Below are positions 36,693 to 53,400 of a stretch of DNA of 64,000 nucleotides, piece by piece. A program made the position numbers and the translations under genes. The notes below the pieces were generated by a model, which searched no databases, was not told the DNA's origin, and was given only the letters and a program-made list of their open reading frames with translations. Source of the stretch: Hirudinaria manillensis (lineage: Eukaryota > Annelida > Clitellata > Hirudinida > Hirudinidae). Location of the stretch: NCBI GenBank assembly GCA_034509925.1, contig CM067534.1:253501-317500 (forward strand), written 5' to 3'. Within the stretch, counting starts at the first letter, position 1. Every line of letters begins with the position of its first letter.

Positions 36693-38587
36693 GGCAGAGA
36701 GATGAGTGAAGGATAAAATGCCGTGAATGGATGAACGGCAACATTATCAAGGAAGAGACCATTTACAGATGAGAGTGTTTTGAGAGACTTTGATGACGAG
36801 AACGTTTGAAAACATTAGCAGCCAATCAGCGCCAGGTTCTGTACTCCCAGAGGGTAGGCACGTGACAGAGACGCAGACGAAGAAATACAGAAGCGGAGGG
36901 AATGCCATACAGGGAGCAAAAGGACAGGAATGCATAACAATGAGCACTTAGCAGGTCCGACCATTCATGTATTATCCTCTCGTCTCTATCACCATCTCAC
37001 CGAGCTCTCACATTTTTTATCATCCTCACTGCGACTCAGCTCGTTCACTCTCTCGCTTGGTTGCATCAAAATCTCTCCGCCACTCGTATCTTAAACAACC
37101 GTAGTACCCTGGATGTTGCAACACGCACATGCTCCTGAACGCGCTCCAATCAGCTAGCTGCATAGTAAACTGGGTTGCGTGAGATAGTGAGTTAAAAAGA
37201 GAAAGGAAAACGGGCAGCTGGATTCTGACCGGGGAAAGGCGGCCTTCGCCAATACACTTAATCGCTAATTAGGCGCAGAACAATTAAAAGCTATTGCGAT
37301 TTATTCAAAGTCGTTGAATTCAATTTTTGCTTCGATTTCAATCATTAAGAATAAAATAAAAAAATGACTAATTATAAACTTGTGACAAAAAATGCGCAGT
37401 CTAACTTTGAATCCTGAAGACGGTTGCACGGGAAACTCCACTCCGAAGGGACTACTTTTCTTTTAAAAAGGCAAAGAATCGGTTTTAAAAAATGAAGCTT
37501 AAAGCCTGCAATTGTTCAAATTTAAAATTTAAAAATCTTGTTAAAATCGTCAGCATTTCTGAAGACTTCTAGACGTTCCGTGATGGGTCATTGTTTATCC
37601 TCAGTCGGCTCCTGTGTTTATCCTACGCCAGATAATAATGGTGCTAAATATGGCTCACGCCATTGATCCTATAGCTTTAGCAGACAATGGGCGGAGTCCA
37701 GTCAAACGGTGGGCGTGGTTTGCATAATAGACCAAACGGATCCTACGCCAGCTGTTTTGCTTAATGAGCGGTTACGCAACAGGTCGTGACTATTTTTAGA
37801 AACGGCTTGCCATTGGTCGGAATTTTTCTTTCATAAGATTTTTGAATCGTCGGTGGAATTACCTATCCGGTTACAGAATCGATTTTTATTTTTTTAGTAG
37901 AAGCTGAACATTTTATTTAAACAAATTTATGTTTATAAAAACAAAATAATTTAATTAATACAAAATTAATTTTTATGAGTGATTGTTAAATTCGGTGGCT
38001 TCTTTTGAAATACGCCCTTAGGTGCTTCACAAGATTGATGATGCTGCGTCCACTCGAGGGTTCTAGTCAGTCGTTTTAATAATCGCACTTGTCTGGAGAA
38101 TGTGCCATAATTTGACGATGCTGTTAACTTAGATGTATTTTGAAGGGAAAGGAGCACTTGATGATAATTGTTGCTACGTCTGAAGGTAAACGCTACTGAA
38201 TTCGCTTGGTTACGTGCCGCTCACTCGTGCAACTTAGGACACTTGTTGAAGCCAATAACCGAACAAAAGCGCGAATAATCGATTAGCGACGCAATTCATT
38301 TCTTAGCTTAACTTGGCAAACCAGTTCACTTAGCCTCCAGCAAACACTTGACGGTCTGCTTCAGGGATAACAAACACAAATAAACACGTGACTGGAAATA
38401 AAGAAAGCCTTTCACAAATACCGATCTATACAAATGATAAAAACGACGACATTATTTAATCACTCGTTGCATATGACTGAGCCGCTTTGCTGTGATTAAT
38501 GGAAAAAGAAATGAAATCAAGTTTGTCCCTCTTGTTGGTAAACGATCTCAGTCAACCAATCACAGAGCAAGAGGAGTGGAATTTGGT

Positions 38588-41093
38588 TCATGGATTGTAC
38601 ATGGAAGCCTGGGATTGCGATAAATTCAACATGGACCTTGATGAATAGTAGCTCTTGTAGGGTGTGGCCTGGCCACTCAGTGCTGCCTGTCTGATGTTGG
38701 CCAGCTTGTTGTAGTGCTTCATTCTTCTCTCCTTACCAAATAGGGCATCCTTCAGCTCTTGCCAATAGGACACAACACAGAGTATGGCAGTAATCTACAA
38801 CAGAAGCAAATACAACTTAATGTTATTGTTATTAACTAACTTAATATACTATTAATTAAAATCTAATTAACATACAATTATCATTAATTATTGTTAACAG
38901 TATCAAAATGCTTAACTTCACCCTTAGGTGGTTTTATTTTGCTAGTAATTACTTTTTCTTTGCCAAGCACTGCGTCAAAAATGAAGCGCACTGTTAGGAA
39001 ATTATTAGCAATGGCTTCCCAATTTCTCAGAAGGGTGAAGGCCTTTGCATTAAGAAAGATTAATCATGAGCCACAAGACAGGATTTGTGACTCATTGAGG
39101 TAGAACATTGTGATAGATGGAACATTGCTCACCAGGATGACAGTGTTCAGCAGCCAATAAACAGACACGACTATTGACTCGGGAACTGCAAATAGAACCT
39201 CCTGAAGAAAAAAATGAATTTTTTTTTCATTGTATCATTTTGAGATATATTTCTAATTTCAATGTTCGTGTAACTCAAACTATGAATCCAGACTTTTTGT
39301 TTAAATTCAGATGGTGCATAATTATTTCCAATGTTCGTTTTGGGCAGTTTTTGAAATCAAATCATGATTCCTTTCAGGTAAGTTATTAAGATTAATGATA
39401 ATATTGATGTTTGAGTTGTTCAAGTCTTAAGGAGCTTGTGGAACCATTTTGGATTGAAACTTCCTGTTGGGCATGATTTTGTGTCATCGTCGGTGCTTTC
39501 AAAACTCAGCCAAACAACCATTAATTGGCCGCAACAGAACATTAACTCCATTTCTCGGATGAAGTAATTACTAAGGGACATCCAGCAATTACTTTAACCA
39601 CCATAAAAGAGACACAAAATTGTGACAACAAATTGAAAATATTGTAAAAAGGCTATTAATGTGATTGCTGTTAAACATAAAGATAAAGTACTTTCTAAAA
39701 TGAAATGTTAAATTTGTGACTTGATGATGTTTTGCATTTTTCATTCTTTGCTTTATGAATAATTAAATAGGGTTCCTATATAAGTTTGTCCGTCACTCAC
39801 CCTGAACCTGTGTCCTCCTATCCAAGCCAAGGTGTAAACCCCTACGAAGATGTCATAGCATCTGTCAATGACCATGAATATGAGCCAGGAGAATATCATT
39901 TTCTTTCCCTCAAATGCCTGCGATGATGATAGTGATGATGTTGATGGTGATAATGATGATAGTGATAATGATGACTTCAAAGGATGTGCAATAAAATGCA
40001 AGCAATTATCAATTCCTTCACAAGATCAGAGGATGAAAGGCATCTAAGAACATGGTGACCCAAATTAGAGCTTGAACGTTTACTATTTACATCTATGATA
40101 AAGTTAATCAATTAACTATTATATTCATTACCATGACATCATCACAAACATCTGCAGCTGAGAACTCTAAGTCATTGAATAACATTAATCTTAACATACG
40201 AGAATAGCATTAAATTTGGTAATATGCCCGAGATATCAACAACAACTAACAAGTTAATTAGTAATAATTGTTATTATTGTTGTTATTGTTGTCAATATCA
40301 AACCAACGTAGTTTATTCCGATGAGTAGGACGAAGGCTGAGATGATCATGAAGAAGCTGATGACAAGTTCTATATAGACCAGTGGAATTATACCTGTGGT
40401 AATAACAAGTTATGAGGATGAGGATGATGATGATGATGGAAGGGAAGGAGTTAAAATCTCAAAATAAAGTTATACTTGATGATTAAATTATTATTTTTGC
40501 ATTGTTTTATATTTTCAAATTTTTAAATAAGAAAACTTTTATTAAATACTTAGTCTCAGCTTTTGATTTGTTTTGTTGCATTTCTGTAATTACTGATATT
40601 CTCAAGAATATAGCTCATAATTTAGTAATTAAATAAATTATGCTCGATTAAACACAGTTAATTTGTTTTCTTCACCAGGTGGCATGTACAGAAATATCTC
40701 CTGTGGTTCCTTGTTTTCTACAAACCAGTGGAGTTTCTTGAGGGCTGTGATGTCGATGGCTATGTTGCAAATGGCAGTTATCTGATGATTTCAAATTGTT
40801 TACTGAGTACTTTATGTCCGAACAAGTTATAAATATCTAATGATATGATGGGTTAAGGCTTTATAAATCAGAAGTGATAAGGGTTTGTCAGGTTGAATGA
40901 TTTGAAGTTTTGATGAAGATGTAGGAGTTTATTTTATACAAATATGTTTATTTAACGAAGTTGATAGTTATAATTCGCATTTTTAATGCTTAGTAATTGA
41001 CGATGTTGGGTCACTTACGATGGTGAAAATAGCACAAGCTCTGCAGCCATTCTTTAGACTCACGAAACAGCAACAAGCGGTCAGGAGGGGCAT
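38588..41093 (-). CDS. Four-transmembrane protein, Pasiflora/DUF4728-like
   Basis: Integral membrane protein of 219 aa from six exons: 41093-41019, 40781-40676, 40393-40308, 39917-39801, 39201-39133, 38794-38588 (660 nt). The N-terminus MPLLTACCCFVSLKNGCRA has a Cys cluster and a short SLK(N/T)G motif leading into TM1 (ACAIFTIITAICNIAIDI). TM2 is VYIELVISFFMIISAFVLLI, TM3 includes FSWLIFMVIDRCYDIFVGVY, TM4 is VSVYWLLNTVILITAILCVV. The cytoplasmic tail is basic then Ser/Tyr-rich (YKSYYSSRSMLNLSQSQASM). Arrangement and the N-terminal motif resemble the insect Pasiflora/LAPTM-like family, known from septate-junction work. The family call is by pattern only. Head to head with HSPA13, 465 bp apart. 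Confidence 0.78.
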
Positions 41094-41558
41094 CACTGAG
41101 ATTTTCCGGCAAAAACAAAGTCTAAAACACGTAGGAAATATCAAAATAAGAAAATACTGTCGGTAATTGCTATAGGCAGGTCGTGTTTACCAAATCAATT
41201 CAGGTGTTTTTCGTTGACACCTGCGTGCTGTTATTTACAATTAATAATGAAATTGTAATTTAAACATTGTCTTATATTGTTCTTAATTAATGAATCTTTC
41301 TCTCTGAATAAAAGTTATAAACTGTTGAATACTTTGAACGCATTTAAATATTTAAAAAAACAAGTTTTAAAGGCACTTGATTTATATTTAAAAGTGCATT
41401 TTTAAGTCGCAGTTTAAAAAATTTAAATTAAATTTTTTCCAGCTAACGTTAACAACCAAGTGGAATTACTATTAACTTTTAAATACACGTATGCCATGCA
41501 CTCATGGTGTTTTGTAAACATATGCTCGCACCGTTAGGAAATTTTGCTCCTCTGTAAG
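41094..41558. promoter_or_regulatory. Candidate bidirectional promoter, four-TM gene / HSPA13
   Basis: 465 bp between divergent start codons. Sequence is AT-rich with no obvious TATA or heat-shock element array. Assignment rests on gene orientation. Confidence 0.5.
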
Positions 41559-44089
<2,531 letters not shown>

Positions 44090-47000
44090 AGCGAATCTCT
44101 GCATTCAAATCTGTTTCTACGATTTTATTTTATTAATTCCTTTCCTCGGAATGAGTCGATCTGTCGGCCGTCGAGAAGAAGCGTTAGGCCTTCAGGCGTT
44201 TTAGGCTCGTTTATAAATTTGCGGCAGATGGAATCGTCGTCGCTTTCGTGACGAGGAAGAATGCATTTGTTGTCGACCTGCGATGGCTCATGATTTAACT
44301 TTTCGAGGGAAGGACGTGTTTTGTGGCGTTTCAGAAATATTTTTTTTTTGCAATTTCACAAAACATTCCGGCAACTCTGAATCTGGAGTTTGGTTTGCCT
44401 GCTCTCGAAGGAATTATATATTTTTGTTTTACATTTTGTTTTGAATGACGAGAATGTTAGTAAAAGTTTATTTTTATAATCTAAATTTACGATGAGTATA
44501 TTTTCTGCTTAGGAATTATTATAAAATCGTAGCGTTTGTGAGGACCAGTTGATTAAAATAAAGCTATTTCACACATGCCATGAAATTGGGGTTCAAAGTT
44601 ATTCACTTTAAATCTAATGAACGACTTGTTTAATTTGATGTCTCCATCATCATAACAAACTTTATTATCTCGCTTTGTTTTTCCTAACTCGGCCTTGCTT
44701 TTATGTAGTTTCGTTCCGGAAATCATTGAAGCGCGAATTTGCACAAGCGACCGAGCGTGCTGTAGTACATTGTGGAGAGATTCGATCCGCCCGTGCGCAT
44801 CCGTTTATCTGGCCCATCAGTCGTGAACTTAGGAGAACTCAGTATTTCCAGCGGCTTTTAAAACCAGACATTATCGACCGGCGGATTGAGGAAATTTCGG
44901 TGCTCAGGGCTTTTCCATCGGAACGAGTGGAGGTTTGATGGAGAGACTCGACAAGGAAATGTTCGTGGAAAATGATTTATGGCGATCTGGGGATGATTGA
45001 GAACCAGAGTGGCCGTCATGCCCGCTCAGATAAGTGCCGGAGTATCGAGGTGTGATTATTCATTCGGTTCCGTTCGGCGAGGGAGATTAAAATGATGTTT
45101 TGTATCTAATAATTTCTTAATATTCGTCAATAATTCTTTTATGTTAATTCCTTCTCAAGATGGCTCGCAGACAAAACGCTGGTTTTACAAATTGACCATG
45201 TCGGAGCCGGTAGAAACAAATCCAAGTTCGTAGGAACAATCACCATAAATTCTATCGCGGCAATTTTTAAACATTGCATGATTCCGTGCTTCAGCAGCGT
45301 TTCGAAGCAGACGTTTCCAGCCATCGATCCCTGCCTGTTTTACTTTTTTTATTCATTTTCTGTTATTTTATTTAATTTTTTTTTAATTTAAAGCTAATGT
45401 GATAGTATGCCCAGTTTCAGAAAACAAAATTACCGGCGAACCCAAGATTTGAGACGGGAAATTGTAGTCCTAGCGTTTCAATTTCCGATGTAACGTGAAA
45501 ATTATTTCTTTTGAGTTTATGCGAAATAACATCTGCTCTTAAAAACCAGGGAAGAATTTATTTTTCTGAGTCAGAAAGACCGGACGTCTGGAACACATTC
45601 GAAGAAAATTTCATTAGCCAGAAATGTCCGTTTAGGATGTTTCTGAGTTTTTTTTTACCAAATGCTGACCGGAAAGAGGCCATCTTGTTCAAAACGGTCA
45701 TCTGAATATCCTATCGTGACATCCGTTACATCACTTGGGAATTCAATCGACGCACAAATCAAATCGACTCTTATTTGACCGGAGGGTCGGCAGTCAACCA
45801 ATCAGAAATCTGATAACATATTTGAATAAGCCAGTCGAGTTCAAATGGCACGTAAGTAAACAAGTTAGCAATTAAGTGTTGGCTTATCGATTAAAGCTTC
45901 TTATTAATGTTTGCAGAAAGATTAATTCCAACGAATGTTGCACATTCGATATTCGCTTGAAGAAATCTCAATCTTTCAGGTCATCGGCGTCTTATTGATT
46001 GCCTAGCAAAGTCTTTCGACACATCAGGGACTAGATTGATTACTATTGCGATAAGTTGTTATTTGTTATTGTGCTCTAGTTATCATCGTCATCATCATCA
46101 TCTTCATTATCGTTATTTTATTTGATAACGGATGGAACGTTTAGCGTCTTCTTGGAAAGTTATTCTTTCGTCCGACAATCCTCGAGAAAGCCATATTTGT
46201 TTTTCAGGATTTCGACGGCGCCGGAACGAACGATGACGAACGATTTTCTGACAACTAAATGCAACCACTTCGGGAAGCCTTAAGCATCGCTTTCGGCGAG
46301 AAGGTAGGACGCATTAAAAAGGGACAAATATTTACATTTTAATTGTTATTTCAGATTAAATTTTCGATTGCAAAATATGACGCAATTTCCAGATTTTCGG
46401 CATTTTGTTTCATTTTGGTGTTAATGCTATAATATCGGAGTCCAAACATACGAGGGACGTTGTTGGTTCAGACATTGGCCACTTAAAATGCGCAATAATC
46501 AATGAATACTTCCCTATATATCGATTCAAGAAGTATCGGTTATGGTCAGGCAAGTATTGCTTGTATCGATGTATTGCTTAGCTGAAGATCTCCACATCAA
46601 TATTCAGGGCGCATCCTTAATCATGCCACATGAAATCCTCTGAATTTTATGGATGGCTTGGAAGAATAATGAAATGTCATCAATAATTCAAAGTATTCCA
46701 TCCAATGAACGTTCCATCCATCAAGTCGCGGATCATTCAAAGACGCTGGATGAGCGCTAAGCATGGCGCCGAGAATTGTTTACTTTGGTGACTGCCTCGA
46801 GGATTTGAGATTAATTTTCAATCATAATTATTTTTAAATTATTAAGCATAATATTATTTAAAATGGATAATTAGTTATGCTTGAATTTGCATTAAATTTA
46901 AAGGTTACAAAAGGAAAGAATAAATTTGACAAAAAAAACATTTTGTTTTCTGGTTCTAATGCGATTGATTGTTTTTATGTATTAAGTGAATTATTATTAT

Positions 47001-50000
47001 TATTATTGTTATTGTTGTTGTGATTATTATTATTGTTATTATTATTATTCACTTCTTCCACTGCAAGTGGCTTTCTGCGAATTTTTAAAATATCGGTATT
47101 TTAAAACAAAAAAGATAAGCAAAAGTATTACGAGGTGATAGTGATACTATTACATTAGTTATTACAGAAATAATAAATTTATTTAAACTGAAATGTTGCA
47201 TTATAATATTATTGAAATTATTATTTCCCTTGTCATACCGTGATCACGACTACCAAAGATCTTGTGACACCAAAGCCTCCAAAGAACTTGAAAGCAGAAA
47301 TGAATTTCGGATTAGTAGTAATACTACACATGCGCTCATAATGAAGGACTTAGGTTTGCATTACGCTGGATTTTTTATTCGCAAGAGCGAGGTTCTAAAT
47401 ATCGTCCTCCATTATCGTCCAATGCTTCCTGGTTCTGGGGTCGGGAACATTTATTTGCTGTCACATGATGGCGATCTCCATGCCTCACCTAAGCAATTTG
47501 TGTAGCGCCGGCCTGGCACTCGTCCGATGATAATGATGCATCATTATTATTTAAGTAAAGCTGACTACGAATGTAGCTAAATGCAATCAGAGTAAAAAGC
47601 AAATCCGACTCGTTAATTTTGTTTGGATGCCGATCGAACGGTTTCTATGGGAACAGGACCTGTTGACGTTCGGGGTTTATCTTTGGCTTCGTGGATGTGA
47701 ATGCCCACAAACAACGCAGAAGGACTGTCGTGACAGCAAAGAAATAAAAATAGGAAATGAGGTGGGAATTGTGCATTTTATCCACCATTCGTAGTCGGAT
47801 ATCATATTGAGTTTCTAACGAGACGTTGTACATAAGCGTTCGAAAAATCTTCCTGGAAAAATGCCTGAAACGAAGATGCTTTGATGCTCTTTGGTTTTCC
47901 AGAGAACGACAATCCAAGTGAGGAGTGTAAGTAAAAATTTCCATTTCAGGAAGTGTCAACGTGCAGCCATTCGTCCATCCATCCATCCCTACTCCGTCAT
48001 ACTTTTTTTCATGTCCGTCTACCAGTTGATTGGTCGGGACCTGTGGTGCAACCTTTATTAAGCGCACGACGTCGCTAAAACACGTCCCCTCGGTCTGTCT
48101 GTTCTCTGCTGCGCTTCGTCGTCGCAAGAGGAGAGATTTTTATGGTCCCCGAGCAAGCAGAATAATAAGCCAACAAATTTATCACCGGCGTCCTTAGCGC
48201 ACGGCCAGCCATCTTCGTGGTTTATAGGCTTTTCCGTTTCGCAGCGAATTTCGATGCTAGAAAATTCCAGTCCTGTTGGCAATCTTAACCACGATGTTTC
48301 TGCAAAAAAAAAGAGTGGACGGGTGGATAGATGTGTGGAGGAGTCAATTGTTGATAAACCTACCTGCGCAGAACAACTCCAGAGATAGGCAAGGCTGGGA
48401 AGCGGTGTGATAAATGGAAATGGAGAGATAATGGACGGACGGGAGAGAGTGCTTATGAGCGAGAGAATAAGAAGGGTGAAGGACTTGAAAAAGAGAGGTA
48501 AGCCTCGTAGTAATGGAGATAGTAGCAGTAGTAGTAGTAGTCATTCACAACAAAATAACCTTCTACGAAGACAGCCGCAAGAACAGCCCTTTGAACGGTA
48601 TTATTATCTCCACAAGCAGTACAACAAACGTGGCCTTGTCTACGCCAGCGCCTATAATAACATGAACGAAATAATAATAATAAAACATGAATAATAAGAA
48701 TTGTTCCAAAATAATTTGCAAAAAAAATTATTAATGGCAACAGTCCGAGAACCTTCCTTACCCATTCGTCACTTGCTTGCTTTTAAGAGAGCTGGCGAGT
48801 GTCGCCTGCGCATAAATCCACGTTTGGAAAAGATCGCGTTTCATCTGTCGTAGATGAGAGCTTTGTTGTCTTTTGGGGGTTGGACTTGTTTTCCTTGAAA
48901 GGATTTCCGAGCTGCCCTCGTCAATCATCTCCATTATTTTTCTAGCGCAAACATTTTCCGAAGTAGGGTTTTCTCCTCAATTTTGCGAACATATTTTTCG
49001 AAGCTGTGCGTTGTTATTTCAAGCCGTGCTATTAGCATCTTCTTCGTTAAACCAGCCATATGTTGACCTAGACTGGCTAATTAAGTTACATAATGGCTGT
49101 AGGCAGAATCGGATGCTTCGAGTGTCGAAAGTGCACGATCCCGAGCAGTGAAAACGCCTTCGTTATAGTCGAAATACGTCGAGAAAATCTAAGGTTATGA
49201 TGGCTATCAGTTTTCTCGAAGATTTTCTGAAAGAGAATTTCTAGTTTACTATTTAGACTGGAAAGATTCATCGAACGGTACGTCCTGACATCCATCTCCA
49301 TTTCCACTGAGATCGTTTTAGGAGGATAAGTAAATCTAGATTAATACTTTCGACATTGATTTCGCTGATTCTGCTCGCTTTGTACTGCTCAAGTGGATCT
49401 GACAAGAACAGGTTGGCATTCTGCTCTCTTAAGAACGTTTATTCGGCGATAATTTGGATAAATGACAGCCGTTTGCGGTGCGTCCGGGCTTTCGAATGGA
49501 TGACGAGTGAGCAGGAAACAAGACACTGACGATAAAATATCTCCACTTTTCCTAGCAGGCGCTAAACAAGAGCGTTCACTTTTCTCGGAGCAATGACTCA
49601 CCGGGCGTGTGCATGTGTTTCGAAGTTTGTCGGCCAATAATTGCGTTTTCCTCATCGTAGCTCAGAATTCCCAGTCACCTAATTTGCAGGAGTGATTAAG
49701 CATTTAGAATATTTTCTCGCCAAACATTCGTCATTCAACGGCCAAGAATTAGACGGCCATGCGAGTCTCTGCAACCTAGTAGTCTTTATTTAAAGAAGGA
49801 ACCGCTCCCGATGTTGCCGTTCGCCAGAGCATGTTGAGCATACTTTTCAAAGGTTCGAGATTATCTTATCTTCGAGATTACGAAAGCGGTGTTTGTTGTG
49901 TTTTTAATCTGACATCGTTTGGAGTGCCGCCAGAGTTTTTGAGTGGAGTTTGGTTGGAGATTTTTAATTTGTCTTTAAGTTCAGGAAGTTCAGAATTAAT

Positions 50001-50477
50001 GAAGTAAGTGAGTAACTGAATTTCTGAAAACTCGATATTAATATTTTATGTGTTCCTAGAAACTTTAGGAGACGTTGATTGGATTTTCTTTAAAGAGAAG
50101 CACTTTGCAAGCGGTTTTGAGCTTAAAATTTGATATTGGATGATTAATATTTTAAACGGGTCTTGAAAATAATGGCAATGTTTCCGTTTTAAATGACTGA
50201 AAAATATTTAGATGAATATAATTACAAAGGTAATTAAAGAATATATGATTATTATAGAATGTTCTCAAACAAGTAATATTTTCAAGGTATTGAATTTTCA
50301 TCATTTTCAGGATGCTCGAGTGTCTGAACACGTCCAATTGAGCATCGCAACTACCTCTTCTCCAGCTACGACAAGCCACCTGGTGGCAAGATCTATTTTT
50401 GAAAGCTCGTCGGCCGAGCCTACTCTTTAGTCTCGAGCAGAGGGCAGGTCTCCACATTTCTTTGTCCGGGCAACGAC
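44090..50477. other. 6.4-kb region with no supported gene
   Basis: The first 470 nt are HSPA13 3'UTR. Beyond that, the open frames (44675-44938, 45511-45705, 47212-47505, 47645-48127, 48873-49151) show no known motif and no splice-consistent extension. ATT/GTT microsatellite at 46992-47050 and an AGT run near 48522-48541. The right end should contain the promoter and 5'UTR of the 50478 gene. Confidence 0.5.
44557..44562 (+). terminator. Polyadenylation signal AATAAA of HSPA13
   Basis: Canonical AATAAA about 470 nt downstream of the HSPA13 stop, the first good match in a 3'UTR-like AT-rich stretch. Confidence 0.6.
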
Positions 50478-53400
50478 ATGGACAACATCTCCTTCGAAAC
50501 TGTCATCGTCGTGGCCTGCATCTGCGGCACCGTCATCGCCGTCCTGTCCCTTGTCCTCGTCGTCCTCTGCTGCAAAAGGTGTCGAGCTAAAAGTGAGGAG
50601 GCAACGAATTTTTCATTGTCATATGTTTGTTTTGCTTGTGTCAAATTCCATGTAAATTTTCCATGTGAATTCGTGCTCCAGAGAAGGATTGATCGACCAA
50701 TTATATAAAAAATGCAGTGGGAAAAGTTCGTAGAAACGCTCTACATGTCGTGACTGTCCCTAGAGATGATGGCTTCTTCCTGGCAGAGATTTATCGGGGG
50801 AGTCTCGTCCGTCCTGCACGCGTCGTTTGCTCCGAGCCGAGTTCAGAGCTCGGGGGGGTCATTTTTTTTTTATCCACCCCTTTTGAGATTCGAACACATT
50901 CGAAGTGGCTTTTTGTTTTGCAAAGAGACCTCGGCGTTGTTTGGCTCAGGTGAAGGTTTTCATTGAATTCGAATGTTCGAGATTTTGATAGAAGAATCTG
51001 CTGGTGAAACGTGACATTGTAAATCATTATGATTGTCTATGGCCAAGGTATTCTTGTGATGATAGTGATACCACTGTTGGTATCAGAGTGGTATGTATTT
51101 TATTACTATAAATATGGTAATTAGAACAGAATATAATAATGATGTAAAATAACTGAGAATGAAGATTGAAATTGGGCAGTCAAGATAAACGTTTTGGGAA
51201 AGACTGTTGATGTTTTATCCATATTGGGATCGCTTAGAAAGAAGCAGAAGTAAAACGGCATTTGGTTCCTGTTTCAGACAGATTATCGGATTATTTCTGA
51301 GGTTTCAAAAAGGCTTTTGTTAGACTCGAGCCTTTTAAATTGAGATTTTCTCGGAATCCTCCGCTCATGTTTCAAGGCTTCGGTCCATTTTCTGCGACCG
51401 AAGAAATTTTTTCACCCAAATACATCCTCTGGCAAACAGGAGCTAATGGGGGAGTGAGCACGTGACATGACATTGCATGAAGCGGACGAAATTATTAATA
51501 TTCATTGTTGTGTGAGTCGAGTTATTATTATTATTATTAATAGTTAGTCGATGTGGAGTCTTAAAGTGCAGGTCACAAACTTCAGAAATCTTTTAAAAAG
51601 TTTCACAGAGTTTTGTCGACCCTCAGTGTGACACTCAGTTAAATTCGTAAATACTTTTGTATGACTTGTTGTCGTTCGGTCATTGAGGATCATATGATAA
51701 TGTGGAGATAATTGTTTTTGATTTGAAATTGTTATCCAATTAAATAATATTCATTGAATTTCAGCAAAATTTAACAATTAAAAGTACAAAATGTCCACAC
51801 GATGCCTTTCTCAAAAGAAGGTTGGGGACGTGGGAGGAAACTCAGTGGAAGGAAAGATGGATTGATGGATGGATTGATCGGTCCTTGTTGTTTCTTGTTT
51901 CCAAAGTGATCGATCATAGATCCTGTCATATCGAAAGGATTTAGATTTTGAAAATTTGTGAGACGAATGCGATGTTTCCTTAAATTTTTCGTCAGTCCAG
52001 AGAAGTCCTCGAAGCAGCGTTGACAACGTTTGTTGATGTCGGAGCAGACAAGTTTTGCCGGTGTCATCATTATCATGATCGAAAAAAATCTCTGGGAACT
52101 TTCTTGGACTGTAGAGATTGTTTATTATCAATCCACAACTGAATATAAATTGGAAATCCAATCCTCCTGTCAGCCATGTTTATTTCTGCTCACAATTATG
52201 CTCAATTTGATTTGTTTTTTTGTTCTGATGATTTTATAAGGGTCCACATTGTCATGTCTGCCAGCATTTTTTATTAATATTTGATATGTATAATAATAGA
52301 TTTTTTAATACAAAAATATAATATATAAAATATAATTTAATATAAAACTAAATAAATATTTAAAAAATCTAATATATAATAATTAATTTGCTTAATAAGT
52401 AGTTGCACTTCCTCATTAATCAATAATGTTGATGATGATGGAGATATGGTCACCATCATCATAGTCTTCATCTCATTGTAACCATATCTGTCTTCAAGAG
52501 CAGAAGATCCTCTTGTTTCCTCTTTGAAACACCTGCATAATGCAAGAGGGAAGGATTTTTTCTTTCCTTCCTCTCAAACATTTCTGAAGTCCACCATTTT
52601 GAATCCACCATTTTGTTAGCAACAGAGAGTTCAACCTGTTCCAGTCCTTTCATCTGATTTAATTTCATATTATGCTTTCAGCCAGTGATGATGGTGTTGG
52701 TTTTGATAATGATGGCAGAACAAATACTAGTGGTGTTGACCACATAACTTGCTGATTTTGTTCGACTTTCAATGTCTCACGAGGTTATTATTAATCAAAC
52801 GTTAATGAGTTCTTTAGTCTTTCAACAACAAATTATTGTGATTTAATGACATTGTTGGGTTAATGAGGCTGAAAGATGTTATGGTGACTCATAATATAAT
52901 GATGATGACGACAGCGATGCAATGATAATTGTCTTAATTATAAGCATAATCATGGTCATTAGATATTATATTGACAAGACATCTGGTTTATTGAAATTGA
53001 AAGCCTTTCTGAGGCACAGTAGAATTTAAGTAAAGGAGACGAAAATCAGGGGCACTTTTCATCTGAAGGTCTTTGATGACGACGACGATGATGGAACTGA
53101 TGACCATTTTGAATCTTTGCACAGTTGTTTTCGTGAAATCAGCACTCTGATTGCTTGCTGATGCCTCGTCGTTAATATTATTACTTAACGTCTGTTTATT
53201 AACATTGTAGCTCATCAATTAGCCAATAACTGATAATTATGCTGTTAATAACATTACTCACATTGATGATTAAGATAATGGCTGATTTTTTTTTTTAAGA
53301 ATTTAATTTTTTCCTTGTGCATGATTTGAACTTCCTAATTTTTCAGGAATGTTTGAGAAGATGAACAGACTCAAGTGAGTTGAACCTGGAATGCAATAAT

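Larger units (their letters stand above)
30313..38587. other. 8.3-kb region upstream of capicua with no supported gene
   Basis: No frame here matches a family I know or has splice-bounded coding structure. It should hold the non-coding first exon(s) and promoter(s) of capicua, transcribed leftwards. Contents seen: a GTGA tandem array at 30916-31140, GAT-rich simple sequence at 31500-31560, several TGAATGAA/TGAATGGA octamers, CCAAT-type motifs near 36818 and 37146, AAT repeats at 36118-36196 and a GGAT/GATA array at 36651-36692. Confidence 0.5.

Noticed and set aside
44675..44938. 87-aa plus-strand frame
   Set aside because: No recognisable motif, no splice-consistent neighbours, and located just past the HSPA13 polyA signal.
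47645..48127. 160-aa minus-strand frame
   Set aside because: Composition is not coding-like, no domain recognised, no supporting exons.
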